A stretch of DNA of 8,463 nucleotides from Pseudomonadota bacterium (GCA_963205285.1 CAUJJQ010000130.1:1-8463); one strand, 5' to 3'; counted from the first letter of the stretch, positions 1-6,855 are shown. Notes: a model not told the origin generated them from the letters alone. Program-made: numbers and translations.

Positions 1-1
1 G

Positions 2-286
2 TTCGACCCACCTCAGTTGATCGATGTGCTCGCCGCTATTCCTGACGCGCCGCCCCGTCGATTTCGCTGGCGCAGCAAGCAATATATCGTGCGGTTTTAT
101 GAAGGGCCGGAACGGATCGCGCCAGAATGGTGGCGTCGTTGCGATGGGTATGACAACCCCGGATATAGCCGTGATTATTATCGGGTAGAAGACGAAGCGG
201 GTCGTCGTTTCTGGCTGTTTCGTCATGGTCTTTACGGGCGTGAAACCAACAATCCGCATTGGTATGTGCATGGTTTATTCGCATGA
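2..286 (+). CDS. imuB: ImuB, C-terminal end (Y-family polymerase-like mutasome protein), partial
   Basis: This is the last 94 codons of a gene that begins left of the window; the frame is open to the edge and ends at TGA 284-286. ImuB is a catalytically inactive Y-family polymerase relative that links ImuA and DnaE2 (ImuC) to the beta clamp during error-prone synthesis past DNA damage. The visible part is the ImuB tail as I remember it: a DPPQ stretch at the very start, then RFRWR, EGPERIAPEWWRR, a TRDYYRVED-like motif (here SRDYYRVEDEAGRRFWLFR) and a final WYVHGLFA. The polymerase-like domain and the clamp-binding motif are outside the window, so they cannot be judged. The stop codon overlaps the dnaE2 start codon, which fits the usual imuB-dnaE2 order. 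A TTG at 17 should not be read as a start, because the family sequence continues upstream of it. Confidence 0.9.
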   Translation, partial: FDPPQLIDVLAAIPDAPPRRFRWRSKQYIVRFYEGPERIAPEWWRRCDGYDNPGYSRDYYRVEDEAGRRFWLFRHGLYGRETNNPHWYVHGLFA

Positions 287-3200
287 GCGCCGACTCATTT
301 TACGCCGAACTGGCGGCGGCAACCATTTATTCCTTTTTGCGCGGCGCATCTTCCCCCGCTGCGATGGTCGCCCGCGCGCTGGAATTGGGCATGGTGGGTA
401 TCGGCATCGCCGACCGCAACACGGTGGCAGGTGTGGTGCGCGCGCATGTGGCGTTGCAAGAGAGGCAACAGCGCGCGGCGGCACAAGGATTGATTCTGCC
501 GGATTTTCGCTTGGTTGTTGGCGCGCGTCTCGTCTTTGCCGATGGCACGCCCGACATTCTGGCCTATCCGGCGACCCGCCATGGCTGGGGGCGGCTGACC
601 CGTTTGTTGACGCTGGGCAATCTGCGTGCGCGCAAGGGTGAATGCATACTCTATTTCGACGATTTGCTGGAACATGACGCGGATCTGCTGTTGATCGTCA
701 TGTCTGGGGCTGATGCGGCTGTGCTGAAACGGCTGTGCGTCCATGCGCCGCATCGCGTCTGGATGGGCGCGGTGATGAACCGCGCAGGACGCGACGAACG
801 CTTGCTGACTCGGATGCAACAAGTGTCGGCAAACTGTGATGTGCCGATGATAGCCGTCAATGACGCGCTATATGCCGACCCTGACACAAAGCCGTTGCAC
901 GATGTGCTCACCGCCATCCGTTGCAAGACCATAGTGCAGGCGGCGGGGCGTGATTTGGCCGCCAATGCAGAACGTCATTTGAAAGCGCCCGCCGAAATGG
1001 CCCGCTTGTTTGCGTCAGCACCCCATGCCGTGGCCGAAACGCAGCGTTTCCTCTCGCGCATTCGCTTCAGCCTCAACGATCTGCGTTACGAATATCCGCA
1101 TGAGCCGGTGCCCCATGGTTGGGAACCGCAGGACTGGCTTGAGGATATGGTGATGGTGGCTGCGCGCAAACGATATGGCGCGACATTGCCCGTTGATGCG
1201 CAAAGGCGGATTGATGAAGAATTTAAGCTAATCCGCGAACAAAATTACGCTTATTATTTCCTCACCGTCCATGACATCGTCCGTTTTGCGCGCGCACAGA
1301 GGCCGCCGATATTATGCCAAGGACGGGGGAGCGCGGCGAACAGCATCGTCTGTTTTTTGCTCGGCATAACCTCTGTCGACCCGACGGGGCATGATTTGCT
1401 CTTTTCCCGTTTCGTCTCCGCTGAACGTAAAGAGCCGCCGGATATCGACGTCGATTTTGAGCATGAGCGGCGCGAGGAGGTGATGCAATATATATACCGC
1501 CGCTACGGACGGGAACGGGCCGGGATCGCCGCGACCGTCATCCATTACCGTCCGCGCAGCGCGGTGCGTGAAGTCGGCAAGGCGCTGGGTCTTTCGGAGG
1601 ATGTCACCACGCGCATGGCAAGCACCGTCTGGGGCAGTTATGCGTCCAAATATGAACGTAAACGGGTGGCTGAAAGCGGCTTTGATCCCGACAATCCTGA
1701 AATCGCGCGTTTGAACCATTTTGTGCAGGAGATATTGCATTTTCCGCGCCACCTTTCGCAGCATGTCGGCGGCTTTGTGCTGACCCAAGGGCGTCTTGAT
1801 GAGGTGGTGCCCATCCATAACGCTGCGATGGAGGATCGCACCTTCATTGAATGGGACAAGGATGACATTGACGCACTGGGGCTGATGAAAGTCGATGTAC
1901 TGGCGCTCGGCATGCTGACCTGCATCCGCAAAAGTTTTGATCTGATGCGCGTTCACGGCCTTGGTGACCATAGTTTAGAGGTTGATCTCCGGTCGGATGA
2001 CTCTGCAGTATATGACATGCTGTGCAAGGGCGACAGCGTCGGGGTATTTCAGGTGGAAAGCCGCGCACAGATGAATATGCTGCCGCGCCTTAAGCCCCGC
2101 AATCTTTATGATCTTGTCGTGCAGGTCGCGATAGTGCGGCCAGGCCCGATAGAAGGCGACATGGTGCATCCTTATTTACGGCGACGTGATGGGACAGAGG
2201 CAGTCGAATATCCATCGCCTACCCCGCCGCACGACCCGGCTGAACTGCACCATGTGCTCGGCAAAACATTTGGCGTGCCGCTGTTTCAGGAACAGGCAAT
2301 GAAGCTGGCGATTGTCGCGGCGGGCTTTTCACCCGATGAGGCCAATGGTCTGCGCCGCGCGATGGCAACTTTTCGTAATGTCGGCACGATTGACAGTTTC
2401 CGCAATAAGATGGTCGGGGGCATGGTGCGGCGCGGCTATCAGCGCGACTTCGCCGAACGCTGTTTCCGCCAGATAGAGGGGTTTGGCAGCTATGGTTTCC
2501 CGGAAAGCCATGCGCAAAGCTTTGCCCGGCTCGTCTATGTCTCCGCCTGGATTAAATGCCATTATCCGGCGATATTCGCTGCCGCGCTCCTCAATTCCCA
2601 GCCCATGGGTTTTTATGCTCCTGCGCAGATTGTCCGCGATGCGCAGGACCATGGGGTGGAGGTGCGCCCCATCGATGTGAACGCCAGTGATTGGGACAAT
2701 GGGCTGGAGGGGGATGGCGATATGCTCACCCTGCGTATCGGTTTTCGTCAGATTAGCGGGTTCAGGCAAGTTTGGGCGCAGGCAATCCAGACTGCACGCC
2801 AACAGGGGCGGTTCACCAATATCGAGAATTTGGCGCGCCGTGCACACTTGCCGCAGCGTGCGTTGCGCCTGATTGCCGATGCCGATGCCTGCGCGTCATT
2901 GGGGTTGGACCGGCGTGCCGCATTGTGGGAGGTGCGGCGTATGCCCGACGATGCATTGCCGCTTTTCGCCGCAGCGCGCGCCGCCGAACTGAACAGCGAA
3001 CCCAAAATCGACCTGCGCCCTATGGGGTTGGGTGAACATGTTGCTGCTGATTATCAGATGACGCAGCTATCGCTGAAAGCGCATCCGATGGCGCTGTTGC
3101 GCCCGCTGCTCGAAGGGGAGCATATCATGCCCTGCGCGGCGCTGCGTAATATGAAAAACGGGGCAAAAATACGGGTCGTGGGCATAGTGCTGGTGCGTCA

Positions 3201-3567
3201 GCGACCCGGAAAGGGCAATGCGATTTTCATCACGCTGGAGGATGAGGGCGGCATCGCCAATATCGTGCTGTGGGCTCGCCAGTTAGAGCGAATGCGCCGA
3301 GAAGTGATGGCGGCGCGCGTGATGCTGGTCGAAGGGGATTTGCAGCGGAGTAAGGACGGCGTCATTCATGTGATGGCGCGCCGCATCATCGACCGAAGCG
3401 ATGTTCTGACCAGTTTATCGAATATTGATGACGTGGAACCCGAACTATCCCGTGCCGATATATTCGTCCACCCGGAACATTTGCATAAGGCGATGCGCCA
3501 TTTGGAGCAGCAACATGGCCATCCGCGCAATTTGCACCTTTTGCCCAAATCCCGGGATTTTCATTAA
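283..3567 (+). CDS. dnaE2: Error-prone DNA polymerase DnaE2 (ImuC)
   Basis: A 1094-residue C-family DNA polymerase, the catalytic subunit of the ImuA-ImuB-DnaE2 mutasome that copies damaged DNA and causes induced mutation. The order is: PHP-like domain (about 5-200), polymerase palm with GRGSAA at 347-352 and PDIDVDF giving aspartates D387 and D389, third catalytic aspartate D538 (MKVDVLALG), fingers region with PLFQEQAMK and FGSYGFPESHAQSF, helix-hairpin-helix region near 814-880, and an OB fold at about 960-1035. The tail HPRNLHLLPKSRDFH is the characteristic DnaE2 ending. Length is normal for the family. I chose ATG 283 because it overlaps the imuB stop (ATGA) and leads directly into the conserved FYAEL start; an upstream in-frame TTG at 259 adds eight unconserved residues. 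No good Shine-Dalgarno sequence precedes it, so translation is probably coupled to imuB. The PHP metal-binding positions are lost (see findings). SOS control is known for the cassette, but the promoter is not in view. Confidence 0.97.
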   Translation: MSADSFYAELAAATIYSFLRGASSPAAMVARALELGMVGIGIADRNTVAGVVRAHVALQERQQRAAAQGLILPDFRLVVGARLVFADGTPDILAYPATRHGWGRLTRLLTLGNLRARKGECILYFDDLLEHDADLLLIVMSGADAAVLKRLCVHAPHRVWMGAVMNRAGRDERLLTRMQQVSANCDVPMIAVNDALYADPDTKPLHDVLTAIRCKTIVQAAGRDLAANAERHLKAPAEMARLFASAPHAVAETQRFLSRIRFSLNDLRYEYPHEPVPHGWEPQDWLEDMVMVAARKRYGATLPVDAQRRIDEEFKLIREQNYAYYFLTVHDIVRFARAQRPPILCQGRGSAANSIVCFLLGITSVDPTGHDLLFSRFVSAERKEPPDIDVDFEHERREEVMQYIYRRYGRERAGIAATVIHYRPRSAVREVGKALGLSEDVTTRMASTVWGSYASKYERKRVAESGFDPDNPEIARLNHFVQEILHFPRHLSQHVGGFVLTQGRLDEVVPIHNAAMEDRTFIEWDKDDIDALGLMKVDVLALGMLTCIRKSFDLMRVHGLGDHSLEVDLRSDDSAVYDMLCKGDSVGVFQVESRAQMNMLPRLKPRNLYDLVVQVAIVRPGPIEGDMVHPYLRRRDGTEAVEYPSPTPPHDPAELHHVLGKTFGVPLFQEQAMKLAIVAAGFSPDEANGLRRAMATFRNVGTIDSFRNKMVGGMVRRGYQRDFAERCFRQIEGFGSYGFPESHAQSFARLVYVSAWIKCHYPAIFAAALLNSQPMGFYAPAQIVRDAQDHGVEVRPIDVNASDWDNGLEGDGDMLTLRIGFRQISGFRQVWAQAIQTARQQGRFTNIENLARRAHLPQRALRLIADADACASLGLDRRAALWEVRRMPDDALPLFAAARAAELNSEPKIDLRPMGLGEHVAADYQMTQLSLKAHPMALLRPLLEGEHIMPCAALRNMKNGAKIRVVGIVLVRQRPGKGNAIFITLEDEGGIANIVLWARQLERMRREVMAARVMLVEGDLQRSKDGVIHVMARRIIDRSDVLTSLSNIDDVEPELSRADIFVHPEHLHKAMRHLEQQHGHPRNLHLLPKSRDFH

Positions 3568-3603
3568 GGGCCGTGGACGCAATTTTGGGAAGTGAGGAAA
3601 TGC

Positions 3604-3678
3604 TGGCTGGGGCGGGAGGATTCGAACCTCCGCATGGCGGTACCAAAAACCGCTGCCTTACCGCTTGGCTACGCCCCA
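3604..3678 (-). tRNA. tRNA-Gln (anticodon UUG), CCA encoded
   Basis: Read on the minus strand, the 75 bases fold as a full cloverleaf. The acceptor arm TGGGGCG pairs with CGCCCCA; the D arm is GCC/GGC with a nine-base loop; the anticodon stem GCGGT/ACCGC encloses the loop TTTTGGT, giving anticodon TTG for CAA (Gln). The variable loop is CATGC, the T stem GGAGG/CCTCC holds the loop TTCGAAT, and the discriminator base G is followed by an encoded CCA. The gene sits tail-to-tail with dnaE2 and downstream of ilvE on the same strand, with its own probable promoter just upstream. No second tRNA is adjacent, and no copy of its 3' end was seen elsewhere in the window. Confidence 0.97.
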
Positions 3679-3693
3679 GCATGTCGCGGCGCG

Positions 3694-3722
3694 GCAATAG
3701 GGGCCTTCGGCCGATTTTGAAA
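3694..3722 (-). promoter_or_regulatory. Possible promoter of tRNA-Gln
   Basis: On the minus strand TTTCAA (3722-3717) is followed after 17 bases by TATTGC (3699-3694). A GC-rich stretch (CGCGCCGCG) then lies between the -10-like element and the tRNA 5' end at 3678. The spacing suits a housekeeping sigma factor, and a GC-rich discriminator is common at stable-RNA promoters under stringent control. Each hexamer matches the consensus at only three positions, so this is a suggestion, not a demonstrated promoter. Confidence 0.35.
3701..3718 (+). other. Short GC hairpin followed by T run between tRNA and ilvE
   Basis: GGCC-TTC-GGCC (3702-3712) can form a four-base-pair hairpin and is followed on the plus strand by GATTTT. 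It could weakly stop plus-strand transcripts running on from dnaE2 through the antisense of the tRNA. The stem is short and lies within the spacer of the proposed tRNA promoter, so a terminator role is doubtful. I see no better terminator for dnaE2, ilvE or the tRNA in 3568-3748. Confidence 0.2.
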
Positions 3723-3748
3723 GCCGCTTTTTGCCGTTTCGCACTAAT

Positions 3749-4831
3749 TTAATCGATACGCTGCACCCAGCCATAGGGGTCGGCGGCCGTGCCGCGCTGA
3801 ATAGCAACCAATTGACTGCGCAGCGCCTCGGTCAACTGGCCGATTGCACCCGCGCCAATCTCTGCCTTGAAACCGTCGCCGCTGACACTCGCTACCGGGG
3901 TGACTACGGCTGCCGTGCCGCAGGCAAAGGTTTCGCGCAGCTTACCACTCGCCGCATCAGCGCGCCATGCATCGATGCTATAGCGTTCTTCGCGCACGAC
4001 TAGACCCTTGTCGCGGGCCAGCGTCAAAATCGAATCGCGGGTGATGCCGGGCAATATGCAGCCATCGAGCGGTGGGGTCAGGATCGATCCGTCGTCAAAG
4101 ACGAAAAACAGGTTCATGCCGCCCAATTCCTCAACATAGCGGCGCTCCACCGCGTCGAGGAAGACGATCTGATCATAGCCTCTGGCAATCGATTCGGCCT
4201 GAAAGCGCAGGCTGGCCGCGTAATTGCCGCCGCATTTGGCCGCGCCCGTACCACCGGGGCCACTGCGCGAATCATGGTCGGACACGAGCAGGTTAATACC
4301 GCTCGCGCCTGGTTTGAAATATCCGCCTGAAGCTGCGGCCAGGACAATGAAGAGATATTCATTGCTCGGCTTCACCCCCAAAAACACCTCCGACGCGAAC
4401 ATGAAGGGGCGCAGGTAGAGCGACCCGCCATCGACCGGCGGGAACCACGCGGCATCGATGCGGGCGATTGCCTTGCAGGCATCGACAAAGACATCCTCTG
4501 GGAAATGCGGCATCGCCATGCGCGTCGCGCTCTGGTTAAAACGCGCGGCGTTGGCGTCCGGGCGGAACAGCGCCATGGTACCATCGGCATGGCGATACGC
4601 CTTTAGCCCTTCAAAAATTTCCTGCGCATAATGGAGCACTGCACACGCCGGATCGATGCTGAGCGGCGCGCGCGCGGTCAGTTCGGCATCACCCCAGCCC
4701 TTACCCTCTACATAACGGGCGATGACCATATGGTCGGTGAAAACCTTGCCAAAGCCGGGGTTGGCGATCCGTTCAGCCCGTTCAGTGGCGGGGACGGGGT
4801 TGGAGTGATGCTGGGTGATTATCCGGGTCAT
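3749..4831 (-). CDS. ilvE: Branched-chain-amino-acid aminotransferase IlvE
   Basis: A 360-residue PLP-dependent fold-type IV aminotransferase that transfers the amino group between glutamate and the 2-oxo acids of leucine, isoleucine and valine (EC 2.6.1.42), the last step of their synthesis and first step of breakdown; cytosolic. It is of the longer, eukaryote-like BCAT type: PGFGKVFTDHM near 25-35, the EIFEGLKAYR motif at 71-80, SLYLRPFMFASE near 137-148, the PLP lysine K199 in GGTGAAKCGGNYAAS, the cofactor-contacting glutamate E235 in EELGGMN, and CGTAAVV at 304-310. Length is typical. The frame stays open for about 600 bases upstream of ATG 4831, but homology starts just after this ATG and the upstream part is antisense to the marR gene, so I take 4831. 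No clear Shine-Dalgarno is visible. The gene diverges from marR and is followed by tRNA-Gln 70 bases after its stop. Confidence 0.96.
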   Translation of the reverse strand: MTRIITQHHSNPVPATERAERIANPGFGKVFTDHMVIARYVEGKGWGDAELTARAPLSIDPACAVLHYAQEIFEGLKAYRHADGTMALFRPDANAARFNQSATRMAMPHFPEDVFVDACKAIARIDAAWFPPVDGGSLYLRPFMFASEVFLGVKPSNEYLFIVLAAASGGYFKPGASGINLLVSDHDSRSGPGGTGAAKCGGNYAASLRFQAESIARGYDQIVFLDAVERRYVEELGGMNLFFVFDDGSILTPPLDGCILPGITRDSILTLARDKGLVVREERYSIDAWRADAASGKLRETFACGTAAVVTPVASVSGDGFKAEIGAGAIGQLTEALRSQLVAIQRGTAADPYGWVQRID

Positions 4832-4865
4832 GGCTGTGCTTTTGCTGGGGTAGGGAGTATTTATT

Positions 4866-4894
4866 CGGTTAGCCAGCGCCGCCCAGCGTTGCAA
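4866..4894 (-). promoter_or_regulatory. Possible ilvE promoter in the ilvE/marR divergent gap
   Basis: On the minus strand TTGCAA (4894-4889) is separated by 17 bases from TAACCG (4871-4866), which would start transcription roughly 30 bases before the ilvE ATG. The -35 element is fair and the -10 element poor, so the call is tentative. The gap from 4832 to 4927 must hold ilvE control because the neighbouring gene runs the other way. Confidence 0.3.
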
Positions 4895-4901
4895 GCCTTG
4901 C
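4891..4901. repeat. Small inverted repeat, possible regulator half-site
   Basis: GCAAG and CTTGC flank a single C, forming a perfect 5+1+5 inverted repeat that overlaps the proposed ilvE -35 element and lies 26 bases before the marR start. MarR proteins bind short palindromes in exactly such divergent gaps, usually longer than this one. A five-base arm occurs often by chance, so only its position makes it notable. Confidence 0.2.
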
Positions 4902-4927
4902 GATGGGCGCGCACCCATGCTGAAACG

Positions 4928-5485
4928 ATGGATATGACGGGCAACAGTGAAAATGGCGGTCGTGCCGATGACGGCTATGGCATCGCAAGGCTCAACCTTG
5001 CGGCCTCCCCCCTCTTTTTGCGCGAGGCGGAGGTGATGCGTGGGCTCGCCCTTGTGCAAATGGGTGCGGTGCATCTCGCCGCGCAGGCCGATGCGCTGTT
5101 GCGCGATGTGGGGATAGGGCGCGCCCATGCCCGGTTGCTTGCGAACGTCGTGCAGTGGCCGGGCAATGCCATTGCTGATTTTGTCCCGATTACAGCAACC
5201 AGCAAGCAGGCGCTCGGCCGCGTGGCGCGCGATCTGGCACGACGTAACCTCATTGAAATTCGTCCTGGCCAACGCGACCGACGGCAACGGCTGCTCTTTG
5301 CCAGTGCGGCGGGGGAGCGGTTGTCGGTGCAAATCAATGTCGCGCTCAGTCGCGCGCTGGCGGAGGCCTATGCCGGTGCCGGGCAAAATGCGGTCAGTGG
5401 TTTCTGGCGGGTGCTGGAAGGGATGGTGCCGGTCGCCAGCCATGCCGCGATTGCCGAACTGGCGCGGCGCAGGGGTGCTGGCTAA
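4928..5485 (+). CDS. MarR-family transcriptional regulator
   Basis: A 185-residue winged-helix DNA-binding protein, expected to act as a dimer that represses or activates nearby genes in response to a small ligand. The body shows the family layout: N-terminal dimerisation helices (about 33-60), GIGRAHARLL near 62-71, the helix-turn-helix from about 80 to 108 (ITATSKQALGRVARDLARR), and the wing with the diagnostic RDRRQRLL at 116-123, then a long C-terminal helix and AVSGFWRVLEGM. ATG 4928 is the first in-frame ATG that clears the ilvE start; ATG 4934 is an equal alternative, and neither has a convincing ribosome site. The first 20 residues look unconserved. The gene diverges from ilvE and its stop TAA interlocks with the proC stop. 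Control of ilvE or of itself is inferred from position only; the ligand is unknown. Confidence 0.88.
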   Translation: MDMTGNSENGGRADDGYGIARLNLAASPLFLREAEVMRGLALVQMGAVHLAAQADALLRDVGIGRAHARLLANVVQWPGNAIADFVPITATSKQALGRVARDLARRNLIEIRPGQRDRRQRLLFASAAGERLSVQINVALSRALAEAYAGAGQNAVSGFWRVLEGMVPVASHAAIAELARRRGAG

Positions 5486-6303
5486 TCGGCTTTGGCCAAG
5501 GCGGCGAGCGCACGTCCACGCAGTGCCGCCGCTTCCAAAGTTGCTGCCATCAACCGCGACAATGTGCTTTCTTGGGCCAGCACATCCAGCCCAGCCTGTG
5601 TCATACCGCCGGGGCTGGCAACTTCGCGCGCGAGTTCCTGCGCGCTTTTGCGTGTGTTGCGCAACGTCGATGTTGCACCGAACAGCGTCGCACGCGTCAG
5701 CGCGTCGGCGTCATCCCCGGCAATCCCCAATTGCATCGCGGCACCTGCCATCGCTTCGGCAAAGGCATAGAAAAATGCCGGCCCGCAGCCGGTAAGCGCT
5801 GCGACAGCGTCGAGTGCGGCCTCGTCCGCCAGCGGACAGACCATGCCCAAAGGGGCGAGCAGCGCATCGAACATGGCGCGCGTCGCATCGGGCATCTCCC
5901 CGGTGAAGGCAACAACGCCCAACCCATCGGCCACCGGCATATTGGGCATTATGCGCGCGATGGGTGCGGATGTTTGCAGCGCTGCGCGCAGGCTGGTGAT
6001 TTCAATCCCCGCCATCATCGACAGCACCAGCGTTTTGGCGCCAATCAGCGGGGATATTTGCGGGGCAAGCGCGGCAAATTGCTGCGGCTTCACCCCAATG
6101 CACAATATGTCGGGCGCGGCCAGTCCTCTGCCGTTCGTAACAACAGTGACGCCGTCTGCAACGCTCGCGCCACTTTTCCGTACCGCAACTACCTGCGCGG
6201 GGTCCATGCCGTCGGCCAGCCAGCGGTGCAGCATCGCGCCGGCCATCTTGCCGCATCCAAACAAGAGGATGCTGGCGTCAAAACGCCGCAAAGCACCGTT
6301 CAT
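5482..6303 (-). CDS. proC: Pyrroline-5-carboxylate reductase ProC
   Basis: A 273-residue NAD(P)H-dependent reductase that converts 1-pyrroline-5-carboxylate to proline (EC 1.5.1.2), the final step of proline synthesis in the cytosol. The N-terminal Rossmann fold begins with LLFGCGKMAGAM (glycines G16 and G18), followed by CIGVKPQ (68-74) and RIMPNMPVADGLGV (117-130). The C-terminal helical dimerisation domain carries LTGCGPAFFYAF (170-181) and the family signature EVASPGGMTQAGLDVL (227-242). Length is normal. The start ATG 6303-6301 overlaps the stop of the YbjN gene (ATGA), with a weak AGGG at 6313-6310, which supports translational coupling. It is the last gene of the minus-strand series; its TAG (5484-5482) overlaps the TAA of the convergent marR gene, so there is no room for an intergenic terminator. 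Confidence 0.96.
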   Translation of the reverse strand: MNGALRRFDASILLFGCGKMAGAMLHRWLADGMDPAQVVAVRKSGASVADGVTVVTNGRGLAAPDILCIGVKPQQFAALAPQISPLIGAKTLVLSMMAGIEITSLRAALQTSAPIARIMPNMPVADGLGVVAFTGEMPDATRAMFDALLAPLGMVCPLADEAALDAVAALTGCGPAFFYAFAEAMAGAAMQLGIAGDDADALTRATLFGATSTLRNTRKSAQELAREVASPGGMTQAGLDVLAQESTLSRLMAATLEAAALRGRALAALAKAD

Positions 6304-6803
6304 GCTTCGCCCTGCGTTTCGACCATCGCGGCGGCAATCGCTTCGGCGGGGCTTTTATTGCCCCACAGCATGAACTGAAAGGCGGGGTAAAAGCGGTCGC
6401 ACTCCTCCATCGCCACGCTGATTAAATGTTCGGTCATTGCCATGGTGATGCCGCGTTCGGTGCCGATCAAGGTCGCATGCCGCCAAACCAAAATGCCGGG
6501 GTTCGACCACAGCTCAAAATGCCCCATCCACATATTTTCGTTGATTAGCGTCAGGGTCTCATGCGTCGCGGCGCGCCGTTCATCGGCGACGCGAATGTCC
6601 GGAAACAGCATGATCTGAAGGACGCCATCATCCTCCCGCCAGACTGCGCGCAATTCATATTGGCTCCAGCTGCCCGGTGCGCTGGTGACCAATTCCTCTT
6701 CTCCCACCATTTCATGCGTCCAGCCCTGCGCATCGAAGTAGCTGGCCAGCATGGCGATGGGTTCATCGCCGTCATCATCTTGATCAAAACCATGGGTCAT
6801 CAT
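6300..6803 (-). CDS. YbjN domain-containing protein
   Basis: A 167-residue soluble protein of the YbjN family (bacterial sensory-transduction-regulator domain), whose biochemical role is not established; the E. coli member affects motility and stress phenotypes when altered. Seen here are an acidic N-terminus (DQDDDGDEP), PIAMLASYFDAQGW (15-28), a GSWSQYELRAVWRED segment (44-58), LQIMLFPDIRV (62-72), LINENMWMGHFELWS (86-100), and a C-terminal DRFYPAFQFMLWGNKSP (136-152) ending in VETQGEA, a layout I recognise from alphaproteobacterial members. I start at ATG 6803, with GGCGGG a few bases upstream; ATG 6800 directly follows and could be used instead. The frame extends upstream to 6890 into ubiK, but those residues are basic and unconserved. 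It lies 52 bases after ubiK and its TGA overlaps the proC ATG, so it is made together with ProC. Confidence 0.88.
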   Translation of the reverse strand: MMTHGFDQDDDGDEPIAMLASYFDAQGWTHEMVGEEELVTSAPGSWSQYELRAVWREDDGVLQIMLFPDIRVADERRAATHETLTLINENMWMGHFELWSNPGILVWRHATLIGTERGITMAMTEHLISVAMEECDRFYPAFQFMLWGNKSPAEAIAAAMVETQGEA

Positions 6804-6855
6804 GTGCCCGCCATGCGCGTTCCGCCCGTGCGGCGCAAGCAGACAAAAGCCCCGG

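Larger units (their letters stand above)
4832..4927. other. ilvE/marR divergent intergenic region
   Basis: These 96 bases separate the divergent ilvE and marR start codons, and they are the only gap in the window certain to hold promoters for two protein genes. They contain an AT-rich patch (GTATTTATTCGGTT, 4858-4871), the tentative ilvE -35/-10 pair and the GCAAG/CTTGC inverted repeat. I could not pick a credible marR promoter by eye. Confidence 0.6.

Noticed and set aside
259..282. TTG start that would lengthen DnaE2 by eight residues.
   Set aside because: The extra residues are unlike other DnaE2 starts, and ATG 283 with its ATGA overlap to imuB is a better start.
1312..1971. Long minus-strand open frame inside dnaE2, and other long opposite-strand frames in 225-3005.
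   Set aside because: They lie antisense to conserved polymerase motifs and have no recognisable protein features; they are by-products of the dnaE2 codon pattern.
3721..3733. AAAG-CCG-CTTTTT after ilvE considered as an ilvE or dnaE2 terminator.
   Set aside because: The stem is only four mostly A-T pairs and the T run is on the plus strand, so it would not serve ilvE; stability is too low for dnaE2 as well.
4832..5443. Open minus-strand frame continuous with ilvE that would give a 564-residue protein.
   Set aside because: It is wholly antisense to the MarR gene, shows no recognisable family sequence, and the IlvE homology begins right after ATG 4831. Long antisense frames are expected in GC-rich coding DNA.
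5572..6378. Plus-strand open frames opposite proC and ybjN.
   Set aside because: They are antisense to clearly recognised genes, with low-complexity, histidine- and arginine-rich translations typical of shadow frames.
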